A stretch of DNA of 64,000 nt from Candidatus Peregrinibacteria bacterium CG10_big_fil_rev_8_21_14_0_10_55_24 (GTDB lineage Bacteria; Patescibacteriota; Gracilibacteria; Peribacterales; Peribacteraceae), in assembly GCA_002772745.1 (NCBI GenBank), contig PFDV01000001.1, forward strand, positions 1 to 64,000, in the 5' to 3' direction. The translations under genes were made by a program, and so were the position numbers. The notes under the pieces are model-generated. The model was not told the DNA's origin and made no database searches. It saw only the letters and a list, made by a program, of their open reading frames with translations. Below are positions 32,515-40,065 of the stretch, piece after piece. Position 1 is the first letter of the stretch. The number at the start of each line of letters is the position of its first letter.

Positions 32515-33810
32515 ATGCCGCAACTCGATGCCCCTCCATCACTCGAAGAAATCCGCGAAACCCGCGCCAAGTTTCCGCCGGATCTCGTGCGCGTAACCCC
32601 GCTCACGCTCCATCCCCGTCTTTCCGAAACGCATGGAACGGATGTCTACCTTAAAGATGAACGTGCGCAGCCTGTTCGTTCCTACAAGATTCGCGGCGCA
32701 TTTGCAAAGATGCTCGCCCTCTCCGAAGAGCAACGCTCTGCCGGCGTGGTGTGCGCAAGCGCGGGGAATCATGCTCAGGGAGTAGCTGCAGCGTGCAACT
32801 ACTTCCGCTCCCAAGGAAGGATTTTCATGCCCACAACCACTCCTCCGCAGAAGATTGCGGCGACACAGCGTCACGGTAATGGGTTCGTAGAGATTGTCCT
32901 CACTGGTGATACATTCGATATAACGGCTCAGGAGGCGCTCCAGTACGTCCAAGAACACAGCGCAACATTCATTCACCCGTTCAACGACGCCGATGTCATG
33001 CGGGGGCAAGCAACGGTCGGTCTCGAGATCTGGGACCAAATGCAAAGCATGCGCAAGCAGCTCTCCACGGTCGTTGTTCCCGTTGGCGGAGGAGGACTCG
33101 TTGCGGGCACATCGCACATGCTGGAGATGGATGACGATCTTGAGATCGTCGGCGTAGAGCCCGATGGCGCCGCGAGCATGGCCGCATCAATTGCCGCCGG
33201 TCGTCCTGTACGCCTGGAAGAGATGGACACGTTTGCCGACGGAGCCGCAGCAAGCCCGGGAGATCTGACCTACGCGCGGGTCGAGCAAGCGATACAAACT
33301 GGCCGCCTGCGGCTCATGAGCGTTAGCAAGAACCTCCTCTGTGCAACGATGGCAGATCTACTTCAGTTGGATGGAGAGCTTACGGAGCCTGCCGGCGCGC
33401 TTTCCATTGCTGCTCTTCCTCATATCACCGCCACATCCAAGCGAGGCCCCATTGTCTGCGTCGTATCGGGCAATAACTTCGACATGCACCGTATGCCCAA
33501 AGTCCTTGAGCACGCCGCTCTCCACCGCAGACAGAAAGCATACTTGAATGTTTACCTCCCTGATCGTCCTACTGCACTCCTGGAGCTCCTTGAGGCTGTA
33601 CGCAGCAAGCTTGCCGGAATTAACATTACCTACATGCACTTCGATGAGGATCAAGACAACGGCAATTCTCCGTTGAGCATTGGCATCGCATCGAAGACAG
33701 GCCGACGAGAGGACATCGAGGACTTCCTTGCGTTGCTGGGGCAACAGACCGATGACCAGGGGGAGAATCGCTATTCGTACACAGAAGTGCGCAGTAAGCC
33801 TTCTACATAG
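32515..33810 (+). CDS. ilvA: Threonine dehydratase with C-terminal ACT-like regulatory domain
   Basis: 431 residues from MPQLDAPPSLEEIRE; the ATG at 32515 follows the attenuator, and the longer ORF start lies inside it. The PLP Lys is in PVRSYKIRGAF (~residue 58), the substrate loop is SAGNHAQGVA and the phosphate loop is VVPVGGGGLVAG. After ~residue 345 an ACT-like domain follows (LNVYLPDRPTALLELLEAV, then NITYMHFDEDQD). The enzyme converts threonine to 2-oxobutyrate and ammonia, the first step to isoleucine. The Ile-rich leader argues for the biosynthetic rather than the catabolic form. No other ilv gene is in the window, so the pathway context is unknown. Confidence 0.9.
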   Translation: MPQLDAPPSLEEIRETRAKFPPDLVRVTPLTLHPRLSETHGTDVYLKDERAQPVRSYKIRGAFAKMLALSEEQRSAGVVCASAGNHAQGVAAACNYFRSQGRIFMPTTTPPQKIAATQRHGNGFVEIVLTGDTFDITAQEALQYVQEHSATFIHPFNDADVMRGQATVGLEIWDQMQSMRKQLSTVVVPVGGGGLVAGTSHMLEMDDDLEIVGVEPDGAASMAASIAAGRPVRLEEMDTFADGAAASPGDLTYARVEQAIQTGRLRLMSVSKNLLCATMADLLQLDGELTEPAGALSIAALPHITATSKRGPIVCVVSGNNFDMHRMPKVLEHAALHRRQKAYLNVYLPDRPTALLELLEAVRSKLAGINITYMHFDEDQDNGNSPLSIGIASKTGRREDIEDFLALLGQQTDDQGENRYSYTEVRSKPST

Positions 33811-34092
33811 ATTTTCTTCTTCTCCAAGCCATTTTCCTCACCTAAATCCACCGGTAGAACCCCCATATTGAACAAATTTTGTATACAACTTTGGGGGGGC
33901 GGAATGTAAGCTTTTCTTATCATTTCCCCTCCTCCCTTACCAAAGGAAATCCTGTGCCTAGAAATGCTATGAGGTACTACTTTCCCACAGTGCACCAGAG
34001 ACTGAACACAAAATGTAGTCAAGTAATGCTAGACAACAGCCCGACTGTCCGTACACTGCCGCCTCTCTATGGAACCCCCTAGAATCGATACC
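33811..34092. other. AT-rich intergenic spacer with G/C-run inverted repeat
   Basis: No gene was recognised. It contains CCCCCA (near 33855) and TGGGGG (near 33890) flanking an AT-rich stretch with the palindrome TTGTATACAA, possibly a bidirectional terminator after ilvA. Short ORFs here have no supporting features. Confidence 0.4.
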
Positions 34093-34200
34093 GTGAAATC
34101 CTTTTCACACCGCGCAAGCGTCGAGCTCATGGTGGCCCATGCGCTCCTCATCACCACCGTCTGCCTCTTCCTGGTGGTGAGTCTGCCGACGATCGGCTAA
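34093..34200 (+). CDS. 35-aa single-pass membrane peptide
   Basis: A GTG-initiated ORF: MKSFSHRASVELMVAHALLI then TTVCLFLVVSLPTIG and TAA. One hydrophobic helix of ~20 residues follows a basic N-terminus. TAGAAT ends 7 nt before the GTG, matching the leaderless pattern of the window. The GGGTC-ACAAA-GACCC hairpin just downstream may end the transcript. No family was recognised. Confidence 0.4.
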   Translation: MKSFSHRASVELMVAHALLITTVCLFLVVSLPTIG

Positions 34201-34220
34201 CAGAAACGCCTGCATTGCAA

Positions 34221-34235
34221 AGGGTCACAAAGACC
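34221..34235. other. Hairpin GGGTC/GACCC
   Basis: A small perfect stem-loop just after the 35-aa ORF. It has no U-tract. Confidence 0.3.
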
Positions 34236-34283
34236 CGACACCACTTCCTCCTCACCCCCGCGTGAGGGCGGGAAAACCGAACC

Positions 34284-34311
34284 TTGCTTCGTAGAAAGCC
34301 CAGGGTATACT
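34284..34311 (+). promoter_or_regulatory. Sigma70-type promoter TTGCTT-N16-TATACT
   Basis: -35 at 34284-34289 and -10 at 34306-34311. The -10 ends 6 nt before a GTG that opens a 21-codon leader ORF. Confidence 0.6.
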
Positions 34312-34317
34312 TCGGTT

Positions 34318-34383
34318 GTGAACAGTGCGTACGTCCTCTTCTGCTCCCCCGTGTCTTCCTGCTCTGCAGTGAGGGCGCGGTAG
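34318..34383 (+). CDS. Ser/Cys-rich leader peptide (candidate attenuator)
   Basis: A 21-residue GTG ORF containing CSPVSSCS: five Ser and two Cys codons. Its TAG (34381-34383) falls at the end of GAGGGCGCGGT (34371-34381), which can pair with ACCGCACCCTC (34404-34414) at 10 of 11 positions. That pairing excludes the terminator below. GTGAAC..CGTACG at its start can also pair with CGTACGTTCAC (34386-34396). The architecture parallels the Ile leader 2 kb upstream. A non-coding small RNA with the same promoter and terminator is the alternative reading. Confidence 0.5.
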   Translation: MNSAYVLFCSPVSSCSAVRAR

Positions 34384-34403
34384 TTCGTACGTTCACGTCG
34401 TAA

Positions 34404-34437
34404 ACCGCACCCTCCAAGAACACCCGAGGGTCTTTTT
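34404..34437 (+). terminator. Intrinsic terminator / attenuator
   Basis: ACCCTC (34409-34414) pairs with GAGGGT (34426-34431), followed by CTTTTT. It competes with the antiterminator pairing to 34371-34381. Confidence 0.65.
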
Positions 34438-34457
34438 ATATATTCCCCATTTCTCCC

Positions 34458-34742
34458 ATGAAAATCCTGCACACACTCGAACCAACGCTCATGCCAGGCA
34501 ACCCCAACGGCCCCCCCGAAGCCCAGAACCCCATAGCCTGGCGCCTGCGAGCGCTCGTCGAAGTTGCGGGCGAACGGTACGTAGGCATCTTTTCCACTCG
34601 CAACGGCAATACGACGCCGCTCCCCGAAGACCTGCGTGAGCTTCTCGCACCACAACCTGCTGATTTGGAGCATCTACCTGCTGCTCCTAGCGCTCTGTCG
34701 GCTTCAGGAGACCCCGAGCCACAACCTGCTCTGACGGCCTAG
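34458..34742 (+). CDS. Small protein of unknown function
   Basis: 94 residues: MKILHTLEPTLMPG, then a core with WRLRALVEVAGERYVGIFSTR and a Pro/Ala/Glu-rich tail. No signal peptide, TM helix or known domain was seen. It lies 20 nt downstream of the attenuator terminator, so it is the candidate regulated gene. If so, the leader would sense Ser or Cys supply, but nothing in the protein links it to those amino acids. The 3' end overlaps the convergent lipoprotein gene by 56 bp. Coding status is moderately likely. Confidence 0.45.
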   Translation: MKILHTLEPTLMPGNPNGPPEAQNPIAWRLRALVEVAGERYVGIFSTRNGNTTPLPEDLRELLAPQPADLEHLPAAPSALSASGDPEPQPALTA

Positions 34743-35190
34743 GATTCCCGTCGTCGCTCTCGCGCGTTACCACCACTCTGAGGAGAGAGGAGAGATCCTC
34801 ATCACTCTCAAAGGTGAGCTGGTGACGCGCGTCGCCGAAGTAGTTCGTCAGGTGCCCTGTGGAGAGGAGCTCATCCTCACTCTCCTCCAGCCACACCTCG
34901 TAGAACGACCCGTCGGCCGCTGGCTCGATATTGAGCTGCATCGTGAGCGTGTAGGCGCCATCCTCAAAGAGATAGGCCTGGGCAACGCCGTTTGCCGGCG
35001 TCCCCTCCTCCCCACTCATGGCTCCATATGCAAACCACGTCTCCGTACCGTGCTTTGGATGCACGGCTTTTCCGTCCTGCGGCATGACCATCTGAATTTC
35101 TTCCACCCCTACCGTGTCATCGCGCTGGCACGCGAGGAGTAGGAACGGCAACACCATCATCGGGAGTAAAAAGAAGATCGTGCGGCGCAT
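34687..35190 (-). CDS. Putative lipoprotein with anti-sigma-K-like domain
   Basis: About 167 residues from MRRTIFFLLPMMVLPFLLLACQRDD, with lipobox LLAC. An upstream in-frame ATG at 35220 is possible. The mature part contains GVAQAYLFEDGAYTLTMQLNIEP..GSFYEVWLEE and LRVVVTRESDDGNPRPSEQVVARG. This matches the extracytoplasmic beta domain found in RskA/anti-sigma-K-like and related lipoproteins (A.G.A......G.YEVWL...G). No sigma factor is adjacent, so a regulatory role is doubtful. A TGCTATACT extended -10 lies about 17 nt upstream of the first ATG. Confidence 0.6.
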   Translation of the reverse strand: MRRTIFFLLPMMVLPFLLLACQRDDTVGVEEIQMVMPQDGKAVHPKHGTETWFAYGAMSGEEGTPANGVAQAYLFEDGAYTLTMQLNIEPAADGSFYEVWLEESEDELLSTGHLTNYFGDARHQLTFESDEDLSSLLRVVVTRESDDGNPRPSEQVVARGLLKPTER

Positions 35191-35278
35191 GGAAAAGAGA
35201 GATGAATGCATGGGAAACAAGGGGTGAGGACGGCACAGTATAGCATGGAGAAAGAAAGGACAATGGGTGTTTTTATAG

Positions 35279-35397
35279 GTACAGAAGGTGCGGAAAGTGC
35301 TGAAAGTGGAAAGCTATGGCTCCACACCAATAAGGATGCACACCCTCCGCACCTCCCACCCCTTCCTCACATTCCGCACCTTCCTCACCTGCATTAC
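35279..35397. repeat. 9-nt-unit inverted repeat element (copy c)
   Basis: Left units GTACAGAAG, GTGCGGAAA, GTGCTGAAA; right units CCTCCGCAC, CTCCCACCC, CTTCCTCAC, ATTCCGCAC, CTTCCTCAC, CTGCATTAC. The centre GGAAAGCTATGGCTCCA matches copy b. It runs into the stop codon of the O-antigen-ligase-like gene. Confidence 0.7.
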
Positions 35398-37409
35398 CAC
35401 AGCATCCCCGGTGCCCGTGCCTTGATCCTCTCGCGCTCAAGCTTGGCATGGTGGTCTGCACGGGCAGCGAGCACCGTGTAGAGCGGGGCGTCATTAGGAT
35501 AGAGCTTGGCGAAAAGATTCGCGAGCTCCACCACTTCCTCCACGTTGGAAGAGAGCGCAATGTAGTGGGCATTCACTTGTATCGCCTGCACGTACTCATA
35601 AATGAGTGCATCGAACTCCTCTCGCCGTTCATCGACTTGAGTGCGCTCCCCGGCAGCGAGGAGTGTCCGCACCAGCGACCGCGTGATGCCGATATCGTTG
35701 TAACGGCCCAGCACGTAAGCGCCATTGAGCGGTTCGATGGCATCGAAACTGTTGCCCGAAGCGAGGACCACTTCACCCAGGAGCTTCCAGGCACGGGGGT
35801 CTTCCTGGTTCACCTTCAGGTAATCACCGATGGCAGATTGTGCTTCTTTATAGCGCTTAAGTCCGTATAAAATTTGTGCACGACTAAGGTGCATATCCCT
35901 GCTCAACCACTCCCCGCGTGCAGCAGAGTACCACGTGAGCGCACGCTCCCCTTCCCCCATCTTTTCCAGGTGACGCCCCACAGAGGAGAGCACAATCCAC
36001 TGCGCCTCGAGGACGGCAACCGCAAGGAGAACCGTCATGAGGGAAATTTCGACAAATCGAACTAATTTTTTGTTCAGTTTTTTGCTCTCACTCCAGGGGA
36101 CTTCCAGTGCCAGGAGTCCAAGGAATATCCAGAGCGGCAGCGCTATCCCTACGAACTGGAGGTTGTAGTCAATCTGCGAGTGCGCAAGGAGCCCCAGAAC
36201 CGCGACGAAGAGGAAGGGCACCGGCGTATGCTTCTTCTCCCCCCATGGCAGCCACGCAACGCGGTAGAGAATAATCCCCACGAAGACGACAAAGAGGAGG
36301 GCCGCAACCCATCCGCGCTCCGCCGCGTACTTAAGAACCACGTTGTGCGGGTGATCGGACGTTGCCAGCACGTTCTCTTCCATCCTGGGCTGAATGAACC
36401 GGAAGCTGTAGGGACCCCATCCCAAAACCGGACGCTGCATGGCAAGAGCCGCCGCTTGGCCCCAGAAGTTTCCTCGTTCGGAAATCGAGGATGTTCCCTC
36501 ACTTGCGGTAAAGGTGACCTTTTCCTCCACTGTTTGCACAGCGAAGCGCTCGCCTCTGAGTGCATTGGCCCCCAGGAAGAGTGCGAGAGTTGTAAAGAGG
36601 ACAATCACTGCGAGTGTCAGGGGTTTCTTCCACTCGATATGCCGCTCTCTCCCCGCCCATTCGATGAGCCCCCAGACGACGAGCTGACCTGCGAAGGCGA
36701 TGATTGCACCACGTGAGAAGCTCAATGCGAGAACACCCCAATCAATACCGAGGAGGAGCGCCCACACGAGCGCGTGGGTAAAGCGCTTCTCGCGCTTAAG
36801 CCACCACGCGGCAAGCGGCCACGTAAGGAGGAGAAAATCCGCCCACGCGTTGGGCCAGTAGTCCGTGTGGAACCTGGGATCGAAGAACGTCCCCACCATC
36901 CGGTTCACGGGCTGGAGCGCGTACACAGCGACACTCAAACACGCCGCGAGGAATGTCCCCGCGACGAGCACGCGCGAAAGCCGCAGCGTGAAGCGTTCCC
37001 GATCCATGGGGAGCGTGAGCGTACGCACAACCCAAAGGAAAACCATCCCCAGCGCCGCAGTGGCGAGCACTTCATCGAGCCCGTAGTTCTTGGTCGTGGA
37101 AGTGATGTAACTTGCTATGGTCAAAAGAATGAACCCGAGGACCAACCCCCACAGGAGCAGAGGCGCCTGGGCTTTACGCTGGTCTTTCCACCACCACACC
37201 ATGGTGAGGAACCATCCTAAGAGGAGTAAGAGCCATGTGCTCTCCAGTGTCTTCCCCCCCTTCCAGAAGAGCGCGAAGGCAGTGAATCCTAAGAGCAACC
37301 ACTCTGCAATACTGCGCCAGGGAAGATTGGGGAAGACTTGGAAGAAGAACCAAGAAAGTTTCTCTCTAAGAGCGATGAACATACCAGGGTATGATTGCAC
37401 AAAAGCCAT
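35394..37409 (-). CDS. O-antigen ligase-like (Wzy_C) protein with C-terminal TPR region
   Basis: 671 residues; a second start at 37382 is possible. About 12 TM helices. The Wzy_C-type large loop lies before SERGNFWGQAAALAMQRPVLGWGPYSF and SDHPHNVVLKYAAERGWVAALLFV, matching the ligase/polymerase H.HN...E.G..G motif. LALSFSRGAIIAF is the typical R-containing helix start. The C-terminal ~200 residues are soluble TPR-like helices (ALTWYSAARGEWLSRDMHLSRAQ, RAWKLLGEVVLASGNSFDAIEPLNGAYVLG). Such proteins ligate or polymerise undecaprenyl-linked glycans outside the membrane. A divergent tRNA-Leu shares its promoter region, with the GTATAC palindrome serving both strands. Confidence 0.85.
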   Translation of the reverse strand: MAFVQSYPGMFIALREKLSWFFFQVFPNLPWRSIAEWLLLGFTAFALFWKGGKTLESTWLLLLLGWFLTMVWWWKDQRKAQAPLLLWGLVLGFILLTIASYITSTTKNYGLDEVLATAALGMVFLWVVRTLTLPMDRERFTLRLSRVLVAGTFLAACLSVAVYALQPVNRMVGTFFDPRFHTDYWPNAWADFLLLTWPLAAWWLKREKRFTHALVWALLLGIDWGVLALSFSRGAIIAFAGQLVVWGLIEWAGRERHIEWKKPLTLAVIVLFTTLALFLGANALRGERFAVQTVEEKVTFTASEGTSSISERGNFWGQAAALAMQRPVLGWGPYSFRFIQPRMEENVLATSDHPHNVVLKYAAERGWVAALLFVVFVGIILYRVAWLPWGEKKHTPVPFLFVAVLGLLAHSQIDYNLQFVGIALPLWIFLGLLALEVPWSESKKLNKKLVRFVEISLMTVLLAVAVLEAQWIVLSSVGRHLEKMGEGERALTWYSAARGEWLSRDMHLSRAQILYGLKRYKEAQSAIGDYLKVNQEDPRAWKLLGEVVLASGNSFDAIEPLNGAYVLGRYNDIGITRSLVRTLLAAGERTQVDERREEFDALIYEYVQAIQVNAHYIALSSNVEEVVELANLFAKLYPNDAPLYTVLAARADHHAKLERERIKARAPGMLW

Positions 37410-37422
37410 GGCACCGTATACT
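37395..37422 (+). promoter_or_regulatory. tRNA-Leu promoter TTGCAC-N16-TATACT
   Basis: -35 37395-37400, -10 37417-37422, about 28 bp before the mature tRNA. The reverse strand reads GGAGTATACGG 5 nt before the divergent ATG at 37409. Confidence 0.65.
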
Positions 37423-37450
37423 CCACCTGCTCTTTCTCAAGCCCCGATAT

Positions 37451-37537
37451 GCCGATGTGGCGGAATTGGTAGACGCGCACGCTTCAGGAGCGTGTAGGAG
37501 CAATCCTGTGAGAGTTCGAGTCTCTCCATCGGCACCA
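37451..37537 (+). tRNA. tRNA-Leu (anticodon CAG)
   Basis: Acceptor GCCGATG/CATCGGC, anticodon stem-loop CACGC-TTCAGGA-GCGTG, a class II long variable arm (AGGAGCAATCCT), T-arm GAGTTCGAGTCTC and an encoded CCA. It decodes CTG. Confidence 0.96.
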
Positions 37538-37615
37538 AAGACATTCCACTGTATTACCAATAGATCAGCTATGCCTGCGTTGTGTTCGGCAGATATACCC
37601 TTGCTTTGGAGGCAA

Positions 37616-37643
37616 TTGTTTTTATTTATTTTTATGATATAAT
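37616..37643 (+). promoter_or_regulatory. Promoter TTGTTT-N16-TATAAT (extended TGA)
   Basis: -35 37616-37621 and -10 37638-37643 with TGA before the hexamer. It reads into the 37679 gene with a leader of about 30 nt. Confidence 0.6.
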
Positions 37644-37678
37644 GTTACTAACAGACACACGCCTCCCCACCAACAACC

Positions 37679-38497
37679 ATGCCAGAAGGAAAGGCCAGCT
37701 ACATTTACGATTCCAACCGCGATGCGAAACCTCTCGCAGTGGTTGATGTCGGTGGCCATAACGTTGTGGTGTACGCCGAGAGGAACATCTGGCGCACGAG
37801 TGACGGCATACTCACGCCGGATCTGCACCTCACCTTCAACTTCCCGGATATGGACGAAGAGACGAGGAAGCAGCACTGCTGGGATTGCGTGGGACAGATC
37901 CGGAAAGTGTTCCAGGATCAGCTGGGGCACGATACGCAAATTGCATACGCGAATGATGGGATTATTCTCACTCCGAAGGCAGTGGAACACAGTGAAAGAG
38001 AAGCAGGAGAAGCCAGCCAACTCCAAGCGCACCCCGCATTCTTTGAATCTCGTGAAGGTCTCTCGCGGAAAATCCTCGCGGGTGTAACTGCTCTCCAGCA
38101 ACGTATCTACGGCCTTTTGAATGACCCGAATACCGCGCAAGCCGAACAATTGTCATCCGACCCACCCGCAACGCAGGAATCCTTCGAACTGGCAAAACGC
38201 GCATTGGCAAGCGCCGTGTGGTATTACGAAGAAGAAAAGGAGGTGCACATGGAAAATGGAGCAATTGGAATCGAACGTGAACACTGGAAAAGTTTCATTA
38301 CGCCATCAGCGGATCAAGCCGAAGAGATGGCAGCAGCGAAACTCGACCATGGACTACGAACGCTCTTCGCACAGATGGCGCTCGATATCGGCGTCGTACA
38401 CCGTCGAAAATGTGTAGATGGCCAATTGTGGATCCTCCGCGCTACTCCGGAAAGCTGCGAGCGATTGGTCGCATCGGGCATCGGCTCACAATATTAA
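37679..38497 (+). CDS. Hypothetical cytoplasmic protein
   Basis: 272 residues without signal peptide or TM helix. The N-terminal half includes PLAVVDVGGHNVVVYAERNIW and DLHLTFNFPDMDEETRKQHCWD. The C-terminal half is helical (FELAKRALASAVWYYEEEKEVHME) and ends RCKCVDGQLW-like text followed by ESCERLVASGIGSQY. No family was recognised. The DVGGHNVVV string superficially recalls an ASKHA phosphate loop but lacks its other motifs. It has its own promoter and lies downstream of tRNA-Leu. Confidence 0.55.
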   Translation: MPEGKASYIYDSNRDAKPLAVVDVGGHNVVVYAERNIWRTSDGILTPDLHLTFNFPDMDEETRKQHCWDCVGQIRKVFQDQLGHDTQIAYANDGIILTPKAVEHSEREAGEASQLQAHPAFFESREGLSRKILAGVTALQQRIYGLLNDPNTAQAEQLSSDPPATQESFELAKRALASAVWYYEEEKEVHMENGAIGIEREHWKSFITPSADQAEEMAAAKLDHGLRTLFAQMALDIGVVHRRKCVDGQLWILRATPESCERLVASGIGSQY

Positions 38498-38575
38498 TAG
38501 GTCCGCTTTGCTGCAGATACCAATCCATCGGAGCATTGTGCAAAGTACAATGTCTTAGGAGGAAGCACGGAGGCT

Positions 38576-38728
38576 TCAGTCCTCCTTCCTCTCAATCTCA
38601 TTCTGGATCTTTACCCCGGGGACTTCTTTGCGCACCTCATTCTGTGCACACTGCTTGCCGTAGAACGTGGTGCAGCTCCCAAAGAGCACGAGCACGTCCT
38701 GACGAACCTCGTAGCGGAAATCCCGCAC
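38576..38728 (-). CDS. 50-aa hypothetical protein
   Basis: It starts at GTG 38728 directly after purine-rich 9-nt repeats (GTTTGGAAG GTGCGGGAT), which provide a GGAGG-like Shine-Dalgarno stretch further upstream. The peptide begins MRDFRYEVRQDVLVLFGSCT and ends VPGVKIQNEIERKED. Third codon positions are strongly G/C, as in real genes of the window, and the residue mix looks like a folded small domain. The long ORF in the track (to 39223) only extends antisense through the SIMPL gene. No family was recognised. Confidence 0.4.
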   Translation of the reverse strand: MRDFRYEVRQDVLVLFGSCTTFYGKQCAQNEVRKEVPGVKIQNEIERKED

Positions 38729-38755
38729 CTTCCAAACCTCCCTTACCTCCCAAAC
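38720..38755. repeat. 9-nt tandem repeat (copy d, half element)
   Basis: Four units: ATCCCGCAC CTTCCAAAC CTCCCTTAC CTCCCAAAC. There is only one arm. It lies just before the small minus-strand ORF and the divergent SIMPL gene. Confidence 0.65.
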
Positions 38756-38794
38756 CCATTCCGCGTATACTCCCCCCGCCCTCCCCCCTAAACC

Positions 38795-39541
38795 ATGTCG
38801 TTCATCCGCCGCGCTCTCGAGATGCCCTTCGTCGCTCCCGCCCTCACGCTGGGCCTCTGTGTCATTGTCGCTACCGCGCTCGCCGCGAATACCGCGTACC
38901 GCGTGAAGACGCTGGGCAACGCGATCTCGGTGACAGGATCGGCACAGCGCGAGGTGACGTCGGACATGGCCAAGTGGCGGGTGAATATCTCCGTTTCCAC
39001 GGGGCTTTCCGACTTGAAGGAAGGCAATGACGCTGTTACAGAAGCACTCGGGCGTCTGCGAGCGTACCTCTCGAACCATGAGGTCGCGCCGGAGGCGATC
39101 ACGATCTCGCCCATGAACATGTTCCCGCTGACCAACGGGTACGAGAACGGCAACCAGACCATCGGGTACCAGATGAACCAGGATGTTCTGGTGGAATCGA
39201 GTGACGTTGAGGGCCTTACGCAAATCGCACAGAACGTGGGAGAACTTTTGGGAGAGGGTCGCGCCGTCGTCTCCTCTGCAGGCCTGGAGTACTACGTAAG
39301 CTCGCTGCCTGAACTCAGAGTGGAGATGATGACGGATGCGACGAGTGACGCGCGCGACCGCGCAAAGAATATCGCCCAGAGCGTAGGATCGCGCTTAGGA
39401 TCGCTCACCTCCGCGAGCATGGGCGTTTTCCAGGTGACGCCGGTCAATTCCGTGGACTACTCCGACTACGGCATGTACGACACCTCAACGATCGAAAAGA
39501 AGATCACGGCGATTGTCCGAGCGTCGTTCCTGATCCGGTAG
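38795..39541 (+). CDS. SIMPL (DUF541) domain protein
   Basis: 248 residues. One N-terminal TM helix or signal anchor (VAPALTLGLCVIVATALAA) is followed by the SIMPL domain: ISVTGSAQREVTSDMAKWRVNISV, YLSNHEVAPEAITISPMNM, GYQMNQDVLVESSDVEGLTQIAQNVGEL, ATSDARDRAKNIAQSVGSRLG. SIMPL proteins form extracytoplasmic oligomers of unclear role. The length is typical. GTATACT lies ~24 nt upstream within the divergent spacer. Confidence 0.88.
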   Translation: MSFIRRALEMPFVAPALTLGLCVIVATALAANTAYRVKTLGNAISVTGSAQREVTSDMAKWRVNISVSTGLSDLKEGNDAVTEALGRLRAYLSNHEVAPEAITISPMNMFPLTNGYENGNQTIGYQMNQDVLVESSDVEGLTQIAQNVGELLGEGRAVVSSAGLEYYVSSLPELRVEMMTDATSDARDRAKNIAQSVGSRLGSLTSASMGVFQVTPVNSVDYSDYGMYDTSTIEKKITAIVRASFLIR

Positions 39542-39604
39542 GGGGATCCACTCCCTCTCTGTTTTCCTGGGCATTCCGTGCCACTAGATATAGCATTGCC
39601 CCTT

Positions 39605-40009
39605 ATGGATACCGTTGAAGAATTTAATCTCTCAAAACGATGTGCCATTGAACACGAACAGCAAGCATATGAGCTGGCGGATGATGTTATTCCGATAATA
39701 CGTGAACACTGCGAGATCAACAGAGAACATCTCGCTCATACCTTCGCGATAGCGCTTGGCTGGGAGTACAACCAACGAATCAGCAAAGAATTCTCTCAAC
39801 AACTACGAATCACACACGGCGATATGGGGAAAGTATCTGACATCGAAGCGTGCATACAGTTGTTCTTAAGAAAGAACCCGATTCACAACTTTAGACACAT
39901 GTATGCTCTTGCCCTCATCCGGCGATACGGATTTATTTTGAATTGCCATGGGTACGACGATGACCCTCTTGATCCCGATGCGGCAAAACCGTCTACGTTT
40001 ACTTGGTAA
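39605..40009 (+). CDS. Hypothetical protein, helical
   Basis: 134 residues from MDTVEEFNLSKRCAIEHEQQAYE; a GTG at 39578 adds nine residues. The preceding ATAGCAT ends 8 nt before this ATG. The sequence is helical, with no signal or TM helix, and ends NCHGYDDDPLDPDAAKPSTFTW. No family was recognised. It lies between the SIMPL gene and the groESL promoter and appears monocistronic. Confidence 0.5.
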   Translation: MDTVEEFNLSKRCAIEHEQQAYELADDVIPIIREHCEINREHLAHTFAIALGWEYNQRISKEFSQQLRITHGDMGKVSDIEACIQLFLRKNPIHNFRHMYALALIRRYGFILNCHGYDDDPLDPDAAKPSTFTW

Positions 40010-40037
40010 TAAACTGCCTGCTCTGAACAGCAAGGCC

Positions 40038-40065
40038 TTGACTCCCGTCTTTAGCACTCTATAAT
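40038..40065 (+). promoter_or_regulatory. groESL promoter TTGACT-N16-TATAAT
   Basis: -35 40038-40043 and -10 40060-40065. The -10 lies exactly in the 9-nt spacer of the CIRCE operator. Confidence 0.8.

Noticed and set aside
33771-34022. 83-aa minus ORF after ilvA
   Set aside because: No ribosome-binding site, promoter or motif, and it crosses an inverted repeat.
34318-34437. 6S RNA, SRP RNA or tmRNA
   Set aside because: No 6S central bubble, no SRP GGAAGGAAGCAG-type loop, no tmRNA tRNA-like ends; kept only as leader or unknown sRNA.
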